This document shows positions 47,701 to 54,943 of a DNA stretch of 64,000 nt, one piece after another. This stretch comes from Leptolyngbya sp. FACHB-8. Its GTDB lineage: Bacteria > Cyanobacteriota > Cyanobacteriia > Elainellales > Elainellaceae. Numbering within the stretch: position 1 is the first letter of the stretch; each line of letters starts with the position of its first letter. Made by a program: the position numbers and the translations under genes. The DNA is taken from contig NZ_JACJOO010000077.1 of the NCBI RefSeq assembly GCF_014695575.1, positions 1-64,000 of the forward strand, read 5' to 3'. A model generated the notes under the pieces. It saw only the letters and a program-made list of their open reading frames with translations. It did no database searches and was not told the DNA's origin.

Positions 47701-48542
47701 AAGCGAATTTAGAAACTCAGAACATTGGCAATCTTGCGTTTATTTTGGATACGGGATTGCGATCGCTCCCCCTCTCGGTTCTCTACGATGGTGAGCAGTT
47801 TTTGATTGAACGTTACAGTATCGGTCTGATGCCTAGCGTCAGTCTTACGGACACCCAGTACCACGACCTCCGCCAGGTGCCTATTCTGGCTATGGGGGCA
47901 TCCCAGTTTGATACCTTGCAGCCCTTACCTGCTGTTCCTATTGAACTGGAGGCTGTCACAGCAGCCGTACCCAATAGCGTGGCCTATCTCAATCAAGACT
48001 TCACTGAGGTAAATTTGCTCAAGAGCCGATACGAGCGGCCCTACAGCATTGTGCACTTAGCCACTCATGCCGAGTTTCTGCCGGGGCAATTGGAAAACTC
48101 TTTTATTCAATTTGGCGATCGCCGCTTACCCATGGATGCCTTGCGGGATCTGCGCCTCAACAGTCCGGCCGTGGAACTGCTTGTGCTGAGTGCCTGCAAA
48201 ACGGCGCTAGGAGATGAACAGGCTGAACTTGGGTTTGGTGGTCTGGCTGTGCAGGCTGGGGTGCGATCGGTGCTGGCTAGCCTCTGGTATGTGAGTGACA
48301 CGGGTACGCTGGCTTTTATGAGCGAGTTTTATCAACAACTCCAGGAAGCCCCAACTCGTTCCGAAGCCTTACGACAAACGCAGCTGGCTCTGCTACGTGG
48401 CGAAATTCAATTAACCGATAACCAACTGATCACCACACGAGGCGCAGTCGTTTCCATTCCTTCTGACATTGCTGATACTTCTATTGACCTCACTCATCCT
48501 TACTTCTGGGCATCCTTTACGATGATTGGTAGTCCTTGGTAG
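44733..48542 (+). CDS. Two-partner-secretion (FhaB-like) domain fused to a CHAT protease
   Basis: Exported protein of 1269 residues. A signal peptide (PISIFVLLLTPVPLLAQS) leads into a haemagglutinin/TPS-type secretion domain, about 30-330, with ILGRVTGGNASILNGLVQV and NLYLMNPAGIVFGPNARLDL. The middle, about 450-830, is a Gly/Ser-rich beta-helix with repeats of the type GGAITLTAG. The C-terminal 350 residues are a CHAT caspase-like protease: the His is in VHLATHAEF near 1110 and the Cys in LSACKTA near 1154, followed by GVRSVLASLWYVSDTGT. Both catalytic residues are present. This fusion occurs in other cyanobacteria; its targets are not known. No TpsB-type transporter gene is visible nearby. 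Confidence 0.88.
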   Translation: MGFVMYRRSLPISIFVLLLTPVPLLAQSITPANDGTGTQIIREGDRYTITGGTRTQENLFHSFQQLGLSTDEIATFLTQPGIENILGRVTGGNASILNGLVQVQDGANLYLMNPAGIVFGPNARLDLSGSFLATTANGMGFGNNWFNAFGDNSYADLVGNPDSFAFSLANSGSIVNFADLRVPSGESITLLGGTVANTGTLTAPSGTITLAAVPGENRVRLSQSGNLLSLELEAVNGTWDAALNPVNLTPLSLPQLLTGGNVAAASQITVNPDGTVRLGGANVPVQDGTTLVAGALNAAGTGGEINVLGDRVALLDANLNASGTNGGTIRIGGDYQGQGNVFNASRTYVSQDSAIAVDASGQGDGGRAIIWADDTTQFLGTVSARGGAISGDGGFVEVSGAQNLLFNGQADLTAVNGQLGTLLLDPTNITIVDGTGGVGTGGNSNNDTEILDGQVLFTDSPEASFTLSEGALEALASSTNVLLEASNDITVNTLNDGAITFQASFGIGTTGSITFRADADNSGVGDFVMNEGSSIIAAGRDITISGANINVTTLDTSSAAGNGGAITLSAGGTLTTGNLNTYSRPRYSAGNGGAITLTAGSDITTESIDSSSLSSDSGAFFISTASNGGAIILNAGGNITTNNLNSSSESRSGTAGDGGAISLTADGDSTTGFLNSASNSSSANSGNGGAITLTSTAEGGDIEVNSINADGSAGGIGGTVDITVGRFFRATGSTLNRDGVVSSISSTGGQGGGAITVLHGGNGNTPFVIGENFGENGSVGAITDGVNTFAVGESIPGSETRGNVQILTEYSSPPSGPPSGPRPRLPRINCSDTGDCGGGGNEPRVITDEPLEYPQISATRDTLLALADQTGIPPALIYISFASTSISLPNGYAQREAIASQQITNYLGQPNSTESPLLTAQPQASDELELLLVLPSGDVVRHRVEGVTRAMVLQQRQQLINEITAPNRLQSNRYRVPAQQLYEWLIAPLEANLETQNIGNLAFILDTGLRSLPLSVLYDGEQFLIERYSIGLMPSVSLTDTQYHDLRQVPILAMGASQFDTLQPLPAVPIELEAVTAAVPNSVAYLNQDFTEVNLLKSRYERPYSIVHLATHAEFLPGQLENSFIQFGDRRLPMDALRDLRLNSPAVELLVLSACKTALGDEQAELGFGGLAVQAGVRSVLASLWYVSDTGTLAFMSEFYQQLQEAPTRSEALRQTQLALLRGEIQLTDNQLITTRGAVVSIPSDIADTSIDLTHPYFWASFTMIGSPW

Positions 48543-48570
48543 CTTTAGCAAGCTTATATTTCAACTGTAT

Positions 48571-48622
48571 AAATGGGTTGTAGTGAAAGGGGTACCTTGT
48601 ATCCCTTTCACTACAACCCATT
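48571..48622 (+). terminator. Hairpin after the TPS-CHAT gene
   Basis: Arms AAATGGGTTGTAGTGAAAGG (48571-48590) and CCTTTCACTACAACCCATT pair almost perfectly around a loop of about 12 bases, 28 bases after the CHAT stop. There is no T run. It may end the CHAT transcript or be another mobile hairpin. Confidence 0.5.
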
Positions 48623-48696
48623 CATCCGTCTAGAGCAATAACTCATTGATAGGTTTGCCGAATTTTACTGGCCAGAAACCAGGATAAAAGGTTTGA

Positions 48697-48791
48697 TATA
48701 GCAACGTGCGAGTGCGTTAAGTACAGCAACGGTGGTGTGGGGCACGAAGTGCCCCACACCACCGTACTTAATCAACCCGCACATTGCTGTA
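48697..48791 (+). repeat. Family B hairpin element, copy B2
   Basis: Second copy of family B, same orientation and same stem as B1; the loop is GAA instead of TAA (apex ACGAAGT) and the ends are TATAGCAACGTGC and GCACATTGCTGTA. It is inserted into, or fused to, the end of the sulfotransferase relic: that frame's last codons (YSNVRVD and the stop) are B2 sequence. Confidence 0.85.
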
Positions 48792-49236
48792 GAACCAGGA
48801 AAATTGTTGTTGAATTTGGGTTTGAATGCGGGGTGAAATGGAGTGGGGCAGAGGAACCTGAATCTGCGATCGCCGTTTATGGAGATACTTAAACCGGTAG
48901 TAGCTATCGCTTTCGTGAGGTATTACTACCAGGTTTTGGGGATTGAACTCGAGGGGGGATAACTGCAACCAGAGTATCAATATCTTGCAAGGCTTCGATA
49001 GCGCGTAGAGGTGCGCCAATACTCCCCTAAGTTCAAAGAGATGATCTGCACGATGGTAACGGGAGAGATTAGCCAGGTGGTCGGGAAAGTCAAGCAGAAT
49101 TGTTTTTTGGTGCTGAGTTTCGATAGATCTATAAATCTGGCCCAACTCGCGCACACACTACCAGCATCCGCACGTTTGGGTTGAGTGTGTGTAGCGTTTC
49201 GATATGATGCAGCCAAGCCCGATTCTTGTTCACGAA
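48768..49236 (-). pseudogene. Sulfotransferase-like gene, frameshifted and truncated
   Basis: On the minus strand the pieces FVNKNRAWLHHIETLHTLNP, then VRELGQIYRSIETQHQKTIL and DFPDHLANLSRYHRADHLFE, then IGAPLRAIEALQDI and finally DSYYRFKYLHKRRSQIQVPL follow one another in the right order but in three different frames. Together they resemble the middle and C-terminal part of cyanobacterial sulfotransferases, with a DKxRxW-like start and the (V)RE/D core. The N-terminal third with the PAPS-binding loop is missing, and the 3' end runs into B2. It is therefore dead. The family call comes from memory of the motif order and is moderately sure. Confidence 0.5.
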
Positions 49237-49637
49237 AATCTCCAATCTATGTGGGTTTGAAGCACCACGTTATCCAAAGTTTTCTAGCCTGGATTATTCA
49301 TCACCTTCTGAAACGCTTGTAGGCGATGGCTGCACAATCACCTGAAGTTAGAGCAAACTCCCTAGGGGGTAAGGGTCATCCTCTGGTAATGAATAGTCAG
49401 TGAATCATTTACACAGCAGAAAAGGGCAATGATACATCACCGGTTGAAAACGTAAATTAATATCCCACCAGGGCCAGGACGTATGTATTGCTTAGTGGCA
49501 CCTAACAAAATTTTCATGCAACCACCTTAGTTTCACATCGTGTTATGTAACGTGACTATAAGCAGTACCCACATAAGATCAAAAAACTTGATCGGTTTTG
49601 TGTAAGTGCGATCGCCTAGCAGCTCTATAATTTCATT

Positions 49638-49659
49638 TGTGGATTAACGTTAGTCCACA
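49638..49659. promoter_or_regulatory. Palindromic site 1 upstream of parA
   Basis: TGTGGATTAACGTTAGTCCA and two more bases form a 22-base inverted repeat with one mismatched pair. Its centre TAACGTTA is shared with site 2. It is 204 bases before the chosen parA start. Possible ParA/ParB operator or parS-like partition site. Confidence 0.5.
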
Positions 49660-49775
49660 TTAACGTAACGCTCCCATGCCTTTTACTGTAGTTCTAAGCT
49701 TCTGAAGTGCCTGGGTAGTGCAAACATAGCTTTCTTGCAATTACCTGTGATTTAGTATTGCACTCAATAAATTTT

Positions 49776-49796
49776 GTGGACTAACGTTAGTCTCGC
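49776..49796. promoter_or_regulatory. Palindromic site 2 upstream of parA
   Basis: TGTGGACTAACGTTAGTC followed by TCG; the 14 bases GACTAACGTTAGTC (49780-49793) are a perfect palindrome and share 16 of the first 17 positions with site 1, which is 138 bases upstream. It sits 20 bases before ATG 49814 and 69 before ATG 49862, where a repressor would block transcription. Confidence 0.5.
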
Positions 49797-49861
49797 CTGC
49801 CAGGCACAGTTTCATGTTGGCGGATGTTAGCTCACTCGCTACAGCAATCCTTTTAGGTTCT

Positions 49862-50722
49862 ATGAGAAAAAAGACAGCAAAAAAACAAGTTCGGTTGACA
49901 ATCGCGAGTAATGCCGGAGGTTCAGGTAAAACAACATTGGCCGTTCATCTAGCCTACGCAGTAGGGCTAAAAGGCTATAAAGTAACCTTGATCGAATTAG
50001 ATCAAAACGCCTCACTACGTATATTTGCACGGCTTGATTCTGCTTCATATGAAGAATCTGTTGCAGCAGTGCTTAAAAAAAGCTTCGATGGTAACTATCC
50101 GCTCACTCCCCTATGGACTAACCACGTTTCTACGGTAACGGCAATTCAGGGAGGAAAAGCACTAGAAGAAAGTATTCGAGAGGTCTATCTCTACGATCGC
50201 CGCCACTATAGCCTCAAAGACAGATTGGATGACTATCCCATTAATTCCGACCTGGTCATTTTTGATACTCCTGCATCTTTAGAACCGATGGGCTTATTAG
50301 CTTTAGCAGCCAGTACCCATGTTCTTGTACCCATCAAGCCAGAGTACAAAGATACTGGAAGCTTTGCAGGTTTTTTGGAGTGGTACTACAGCAAAATTAA
50401 TGATTTGCGATTAAAGCCCGAACCTCAAATTATGGGATTTGTTCCAACGCGAGTTGATCTCTACGAAGTTGGAACCCATCGAGATATTTTAGGGCTAGAC
50501 AAAAAGGGAAAACCCAGAAAAGACATTGACACTAGCGAAACATTGCCAGCTTTAATTGAACAAATGGGAATTCGCTGTTTCCCCTATATCAGGGAGTCAA
50601 ATTACTACATCAAAGCCTGTGGAGTTGGTTTGCCACTTCATCTATACCGCCCGGGTAGTAATGCGGTGAAAGATTTCAACCCGATTGTGAATGATTTAGT
50701 GAAGTTGATGACGGAGGAATAG
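49862..50722 (+). CDS. ParA family ATPase
   Basis: Walker-type partition ATPase of 286 residues. The deviant Walker A is SNAGGSGKTTLAVHLAYAVG near the N-terminus, with GSGKT but no KGGxxK opening, and Walker B is LVIFDTPASLEPMG near residue 130. ATPases of this kind move plasmids or chromosomes with a ParB partner. ParB follows after three bases. The frame is open to ATG 49814; I chose ATG 49862 because it puts the P-loop at the expected distance and leaves room for a promoter at the palindromes, but neither start has a strong ribosome site. The cell may use it for segregation of a replicon in this window. Confidence 0.8.
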   Translation: MRKKTAKKQVRLTIASNAGGSGKTTLAVHLAYAVGLKGYKVTLIELDQNASLRIFARLDSASYEESVAAVLKKSFDGNYPLTPLWTNHVSTVTAIQGGKALEESIREVYLYDRRHYSLKDRLDDYPINSDLVIFDTPASLEPMGLLALAASTHVLVPIKPEYKDTGSFAGFLEWYYSKINDLRLKPEPQIMGFVPTRVDLYEVGTHRDILGLDKKGKPRKDIDTSETLPALIEQMGIRCFPYIRESNYYIKACGVGLPLHLYRPGSNAVKDFNPIVNDLVKLMTEE

Positions 50723-50725
50723 AAG

Positions 50726-51895
50726 ATGGCAGCACCCAAACCAGTCGGTATGAAGCAGTTATTTGGTGAGGCGGGGCAATCTCATCAAGTTCACCAGTTA
50801 AAGAATCGAGTTGAAGAGCTTGAGGCCGAGCTCACTCAACTCCGGTCAGGTACATTAAGCTCACAGGAAAAAGTTGCTCTAGAACAACAAATAGAAGAAT
50901 TAACAAGCCAGCTTGCAGCTACAGGCGGAACCCATGAAATTAGCCTTAGTCTGATTGAGCCTGATCCCAACCAACCCAGAGCAACTTTTCCGAAAATACT
51001 GATTCAAGAAAGAGCAGAGAGTTTGACCCGGCATGGCCAGAAAACTCCAATCATTGTTGTTCCTCAAGCCAACGGACGATACGTTTTATTTGAGGGGGAG
51101 CTGCGGTGGCGAGCTGCTAGCCTGTTGGGTTGGAAAACTCTTAAGGCCGTCTTTTTGCTAGAAGAAGCAGTAGATGAAGGAGATATTTTTGAGGGACAAT
51201 TGGTTACCAGTATTCACTCTCAAAAATTACATGATCTAGATTTGGCGGCGGCTCTGGTCCGGCTCATTACTCACCGCTATCCTTACTTTGAGGATCAGGA
51301 AAAAACAATTCCTAAAACCCTTAAGTCTGTTATTCGCAGGCTTGAACGAGGTGGACAGTTATCAAAGCTATCGGAAATTAGAATTGCAAACCATGAAGAG
51401 CAGGAACTATGGCTTGAATCAGTTGGATTTAAGCAGGTAGAAGAACGAGATATTTTTGCTGTCCTTCTGGGGCTGCAACTCCATCCAGTATCCATTAGTA
51501 ACAACATCTTTCCTTTACTAGATCTACCAGAAGATTTGAAGCAGGTTATCAAATCGGAAGGACTCGAAAGTAGTAAAGCCCGAGAGTTGAACAAGCTGAC
51601 AGCGGAGCTATTAGAGGTGAGTGAGTCAAAAGCTCGCTCAATTCGATTGGAAGTATCAGAAAAAGTTGTTCAAGAAAAGCTGCCGCTAAGCCAGACTAAA
51701 GCTTTAGTAAAAGACACTTTAAAGCAGTATCAAACAACTAACTCTAAGGTCAAACAACCTAAAGTAGCTGAGAAGGCAATCAAAACCATTCAATCTATTG
51801 AGCTACAGGAAATTGAGCAAGACCAATTAGAGGAATTGAGGCAAGCTCTGAAAAATAAGCTCCAAGAAATTGAAAGGATGATCGGAGCTGTGTAA
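50726..51895 (+). CDS. ParB/RepB/Spo0J family partition protein
   Basis: DNA-binding partition protein of 389 residues. After an N-terminal coiled coil (QVHQLKNRVEELEAELTQL) comes a ParB N-terminal domain: SLIEPDPNQPRATFP near residue 75, then YVLFEGELRWRAASLLGWKT near 115 (GExRxRAA with L for R). Middle and C-terminal parts are helical, as in centre-binding domains. A GGAGGA site precedes ATG 50726 by nine bases, and the parA stop is three bases before. Together with the palindromes upstream, it points to an autoregulated partition operon. Confidence 0.88.
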   Translation: MAAPKPVGMKQLFGEAGQSHQVHQLKNRVEELEAELTQLRSGTLSSQEKVALEQQIEELTSQLAATGGTHEISLSLIEPDPNQPRATFPKILIQERAESLTRHGQKTPIIVVPQANGRYVLFEGELRWRAASLLGWKTLKAVFLLEEAVDEGDIFEGQLVTSIHSQKLHDLDLAAALVRLITHRYPYFEDQEKTIPKTLKSVIRRLERGGQLSKLSEIRIANHEEQELWLESVGFKQVEERDIFAVLLGLQLHPVSISNNIFPLLDLPEDLKQVIKSEGLESSKARELNKLTAELLEVSESKARSIRLEVSEKVVQEKLPLSQTKALVKDTLKQYQTTNSKVKQPKVAEKAIKTIQSIELQEIEQDQLEELRQALKNKLQEIERMIGAV

Positions 51896-51971
51896 GCACA
51901 GGCCCTTATTGAGGGCTCTATTTGGGTGGGTGTTTATTGAAAGGATCATGGGCAGTAAGCTATCTTAGGGC

Positions 51972-52347
51972 AAGTATGAAAGCTTTTTCCAGTCTTTAAA
52001 AGAACGAATTCAACAGGCTCAACTCTAAGTCGCTCTTTCAGTTAATCGAGAACTGAGGAGATTTCTGCGTAAGAATTTACCTGTGATGTGGATGCTTTGC
52101 CCGCAAAGCGGGCAAAGCATCCACATCACAGAGGTAATTTTATTGCTGGAAATCTCCTGAGTTTTGAGTTTGTTGTACTGGCATCTTGGCAGGGAGATTC
52201 TTCAGCGACAACAGGAGCAAGGCTGGGGAGCAAAAGTCATTGAGAGGTTAGCAAGCTGCTTCAAAAAGGAGTTCTCGATATGAGCGTTTTTTCATGCTCT
52301 AATCTCCTGAATATGCGAGCGTTTGCAGAAGCTTACTCAATATTCCC
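51972..52347 (+). pseudogene. DUF1016 (YhcG-like PD-(D/E)XK) nuclease relic
   Basis: Pieces of the DUF1016 N-terminal region occur in order: KYESFFQSLKERIQQAQL, a TAA, VALSVNREL, then the D2 element, then LYWHLGREILQRQQEQGWGA, VIERLASCFKKEF and, in a new frame, DMSVFSCSNLLNMRAFAEAY. The junction is exact: VNREL ends directly before D2 and the LYW part follows within 20 bases after it. So an element is inserted, and the frame also has a stop and a frameshift. The catalytic C-terminal nuclease domain is absent. Remaining sequence to 52520 shows no gene. Confidence 0.65.
52056..52158 (+). repeat. Family D hairpin element, copy D2
   Basis: Same ends as D1 (AGGAGATTTC and GAAATCTCCT) and similar connectors (GTAAGAA after the left end), but a different stem: TGTGATGTGGATGCTTTGCC on the left arm, its complement on the right, closing on GCAAAGC. 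It interrupts the DUF1016 relic. Confidence 0.85.
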
Positions 52348-52350
52348 CTC

Positions 52351-52379
52351 AAAAATGTCCAACAGGTGTTGGGCATTTT
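52351..52379 (+). terminator. Hairpin with T-rich end after the DUF1016 relic
   Basis: AAAATGTCCAACA and TGTTGGGCATTTT pair (one G-T pair) around GG-T, ending in TTTTGG. It looks like an intrinsic terminator or a short repeat, at the 3' end of the relic. Confidence 0.45.
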
Positions 52380-52520
52380 GGCACTATCCTTACCCAAATA
52401 CATATACAGAATGTTGGAAGTGCAGTATGTCAGAAGAGCGATTTTATCAGTAATAGATTGAGGCAAGATAAAGAAGCTGGGTCAATCGTGGCAATCCTGA
52501 ATTTAGCTAAGCTTTTGTAG

Positions 52521-53012
52521 ATGAAGGAATTTGATTATTCACTCGATTTCAAGCTAATCGACTTTCGGCAGCATCCAGAACTGTACCGCATCGGGAAGGG
52601 CGAACAGGGTGTTTTGCTAGTTGAACCCTACAAAAGCGAAATTTTGCCCTACTGGAAGTTCAAAACCCCAGAAATTGCCCGTCAATCCTCTGATAGAATT
52701 TACAACCTGTTTCTCCAGTACAAGACCCAAGGCGATTTCGTTGGAATGGACATGGCGCGAAAGTTTCTACAGATGGGTTATACGCGATCGCGTCGTTATG
52801 CCAATCACAAGTCAGGACGCAAATATGTAGCAGGGTCGAAAACAGTTCTGCCCCGAGAAGAAGATCCGATTAAAGCTGAATCCGCCAGAATTTTTTATGA
52901 GAAGTGGCAATTGGCTAAGACGGACCTGGAATATATTCGCTTGAGCGATCGCCATCGTGAGCAGTACGAACGCCTTGAAACCGCTGCTGTCAAAAGTTCA
53001 GGTTCTCAGTAG
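52521..53012 (+). CDS. DUF4385 family protein
   Basis: Protein of 163 residues. It begins MKEFDYSLDFKLIDFRQHPE and continues YRIGKGEQGVLLVEPYKSEI, with DFVGMDMARKFLQMGYTRSR and a Tyr/Arg-rich RRYANHKSGRKY in the middle, all of which I recall as the DUF4385 pattern. Function unknown; the family is common in cyanobacteria and other bacteria and often sits near mobile or accessory genes. A 53-residue gene starts 12 bases after its stop, probably cotranscribed. Confidence 0.75.
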   Translation: MKEFDYSLDFKLIDFRQHPELYRIGKGEQGVLLVEPYKSEILPYWKFKTPEIARQSSDRIYNLFLQYKTQGDFVGMDMARKFLQMGYTRSRRYANHKSGRKYVAGSKTVLPREEDPIKAESARIFYEKWQLAKTDLEYIRLSDRHREQYERLETAAVKSSGSQ

Positions 53013-53023
53013 GGAGTAGCGAT

Positions 53024-53185
53024 GTGAAGTTCTCAGATCTGAAAGGCATTTTTGCTCAGGAACAAACGAGCCGAGGGCTATGGGTTGTTGGTCTGAATGC
53101 AGAAGGGCGACAGGTCGAGGTGCTTTTTCACATCACCAATGAACCAAAAGCCAACTGGGAAGCCGTAAATGTGAGATACCTGTAA
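53024..53185 (+). CDS. Small protein, 53 residues, after DUF4385
   Basis: A short frame starting with GTG at 53024, seven bases after AGGGAG (53011-53016), and ending at 53185. It reads MKFSDLKGIFAQEQTSRGLW, then VVGLNAEGRQVEVLFHITNE, then a short tail ending VNVRYL. The composition and the ribosome site make it look real, and it follows DUF4385 in tandem. I do not recognise a family; it could be an antitoxin-like or accessory partner, but nothing in the sequence proves it. Confidence 0.55.
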   Translation: MKFSDLKGIFAQEQTSRGLWVVGLNAEGRQVEVLFHITNEPKANWEAVNVRYL

Positions 53186-53263
53186 GCAGAAACAAGATTT
53201 TGTGAAAGGAGTTTTCCCTAAGTAACACTTCAAAGCATTTTGTAAGCGTAAGCATCAAGCAAA

Positions 53264-53295
53264 ACCAGGAAATGGGCCAATGCCCATTTCCTGGT
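53264..53295. terminator. Bidirectional hairpin between convergent genes
   Basis: ACCAGGAAATGGGC (53264-53277) pairs perfectly with GCCCATTTCCTGGT (53282-53295) around a four-base loop. It stands 79 bases after the small gene and 35 bases past the HU stop, between two convergent transcripts. Confidence 0.6.
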
Positions 53296-53329
53296 CAATC
53301 AAATCTTGTATCGCGACTTCTCAATAGAA

Positions 53330-53608
53330 TTATTGAGGAGCTACTTTCTCCTTAAACATTTTCCCTGCAGAAAATGCAGGAACTTTTGTCGCAGGAATAG
53401 TCATGGTTTCCCCAGTTTTGGGGTTTCGCCCCTCACGAGCCTGACGATCCCGAGGTTCAAATGTCCCAAATCCAACTAACGTTACCTTGTCCCCTTGAGA
53501 AACAGATTCCATAATGGTTTCGATCGCGGCCGATAATATGCCATCTGCCACCTTCTTGGTAACGTTTGCCTTCTCAGCTATCTGATCGACCAGTTCACCT
53601 TTGTTCAT
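53330..53608 (-). CDS. hup: HU family DNA-binding protein
   Basis: Nucleoid-associated DNA-bending protein of 92 residues. The full HU pattern is present: MNKGELVDQIAEKANVTKK at the start, VTLVGFGTFEPRDR in the saddle, then REGRNPKTGETMTIPATKVP in the DNA-binding arms (with the arm-tip proline in MTIPA) and FSAGKMFKE at the end. It forms dimers that bend and wrap DNA and can assist recombinases. It lies close to the ParAB genes but on the other strand. The housekeeping copy may well be elsewhere, so this could be a second HU. Confidence 0.95.
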   Translation of the reverse strand: MNKGELVDQIAEKANVTKKVADGILSAAIETIMESVSQGDKVTLVGFGTFEPRDRQAREGRNPKTGETMTIPATKVPAFSAGKMFKEKVAPQ

Positions 53609-53872
53609 AAGGGATCCCCAACAATTTCTTTGAGTTTGCAGGCCATTATAACGATTAGATTACAAATGGCAACATTTCTGCAATAGGCTTTTAGTAGTTT
53701 GCAATAGTACTGCCACAGGTAGTTTCTATCTAGAGCTTGCTTTTCTGAAGATGCTCTACTTCACTGCATCAATGTAGAAGGGAATGCATATCAGCTTAAA
53801 TATCAATTTTACGATCAGTTCATTAGCGATCGCCCCAGCTTACTAAGTCCTCCACTCACACAAATACAACAA

Positions 53873-54715
53873 TTACCGCTGGACTTTCTCTAGTAATTTA
53901 GTATCAAGTTGACGCAGATAATCCCGCCCGTATGCTTCGTTCTCCAAGCCATCCACCAAATGCTGCGGTAAATCTTGAGTTACCTCTTGGCTGCAACTGG
54001 CAGCCGCTAATGCGATCGTTGCCACCGTGTCAACATCACCTCCAAAGCTGATGCAATCTTGCAAAATGGCACAGAGGCTTGTGTGAGGAAGCACTGCTGT
54101 CACTGCTGCTCTAACGCTCATCCATCCTTTGGCTCCTACTTCGCCCTGCCACGGCTCACTCCACTGATACCCAGGAACATGGCGATCAAGAAACTCACCG
54201 AGTGCTGACTTAGCACCCAGGTTGTAGAGAAAATAATGCGTCATCAAGGCTGAGGCCTGAGCGGCACTAATTCCAGCAGCGGTATTATGTGTCAGCTGCG
54301 CTTGAATCGATGCTCGCTTTAATACCTCTTCCAGCGTTGTGAAAATACCAATTGGACTTGCCCTCATCGCAGCCCCACTTCTATCACTTACAGGTTGAAT
54401 GTGAGCAAGGAACTGCTCTCCAGTTTGAGTCTGCTGTAGAAATGCGTAAAAGCGTGAAGCATAACCTTCACGAGGATCACGATGGAAGACGTCAACAAAA
54501 CGACGAGCAAGGTTTAGAGGTGTCCAAGGATCGTCTGCCACAATTGCTTCTGCGATCGCTAAACTCATTTGCGTATCATCCGTATATTGACCCGGGCGGG
54601 TACGATAGCGGGGATGCTGGAAATAACCAGATAAATTATTTCGTTCCAGAACCTGCTTTGAAGCATATTCAAATCCAGCACCGTATGCATCTCCAATCGC
54701 TAACTCTAATAACAT
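53873..54715 (-). CDS. ADP-ribosylglycohydrolase family protein
   Basis: Enzyme of 280 residues of the ARH/DraG fold, which removes ADP-ribose from proteins or small molecules. The two metal-binding regions are visible: GDAYGAGFEY near residue 7 with GQYTDDTQMS near 43, and the C-terminal SFGGDVDTVATIALA near 220. The Asp pairs that bind the two magnesium ions are all present. The target is unknown; a DraG-type role in nitrogenase control needs a DraT partner, which is not seen here. A phage-defence or stress role is equally possible. Confidence 0.85.
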   Translation of the reverse strand: MLLELAIGDAYGAGFEYASKQVLERNNLSGYFQHPRYRTRPGQYTDDTQMSLAIAEAIVADDPWTPLNLARRFVDVFHRDPREGYASRFYAFLQQTQTGEQFLAHIQPVSDRSGAAMRASPIGIFTTLEEVLKRASIQAQLTHNTAAGISAAQASALMTHYFLYNLGAKSALGEFLDRHVPGYQWSEPWQGEVGAKGWMSVRAAVTAVLPHTSLCAILQDCISFGGDVDTVATIALAAASCSQEVTQDLPQHLVDGLENEAYGRDYLRQLDTKLLEKVQR

Positions 54716-54943
54716 CTCTCCCTCTCAAAAAGCTTCTACTCAGGCTAACCTTGCGATAACTACAGATTAGCTGTATGCATTCCTACAAACCATTAAGTAA
54801 GCTAACAGGCAAGCTCAACGGCACCCTGCGGACCAATGATGATATGCCCTAATTCTGTAGGATGGCGGCTTGAGGCGTATCAGTTCGTGCGGCTGCGGCG
54901 GTAGTGTCCGCGCCGCCGTAGTGGATGATATAAACCTAGCCCT

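Larger units (their letters stand above)
49237..49861. other. Long intergenic region upstream of parA
   Basis: About 625 bases without a gene. It holds two palindromic sites (see 49638 and 49776), a small hairpin GATCAAAAAACTTGATC at 49577-49593 and the gene start. The left 300 bases show no repeat or reading frame I can support. Its length and two sites fit a control or centromere-like region for the ParAB pair. Confidence 0.4.

Noticed and set aside
54830-54930. GC-rich symmetric stretch with GGCGG and CCGCC between ADP-ribosylglycohydrolase and methyltransferase genes
   Set aside because: Only a short, imperfect hairpin; no second copy and no T run, so I cannot support an element or terminator.
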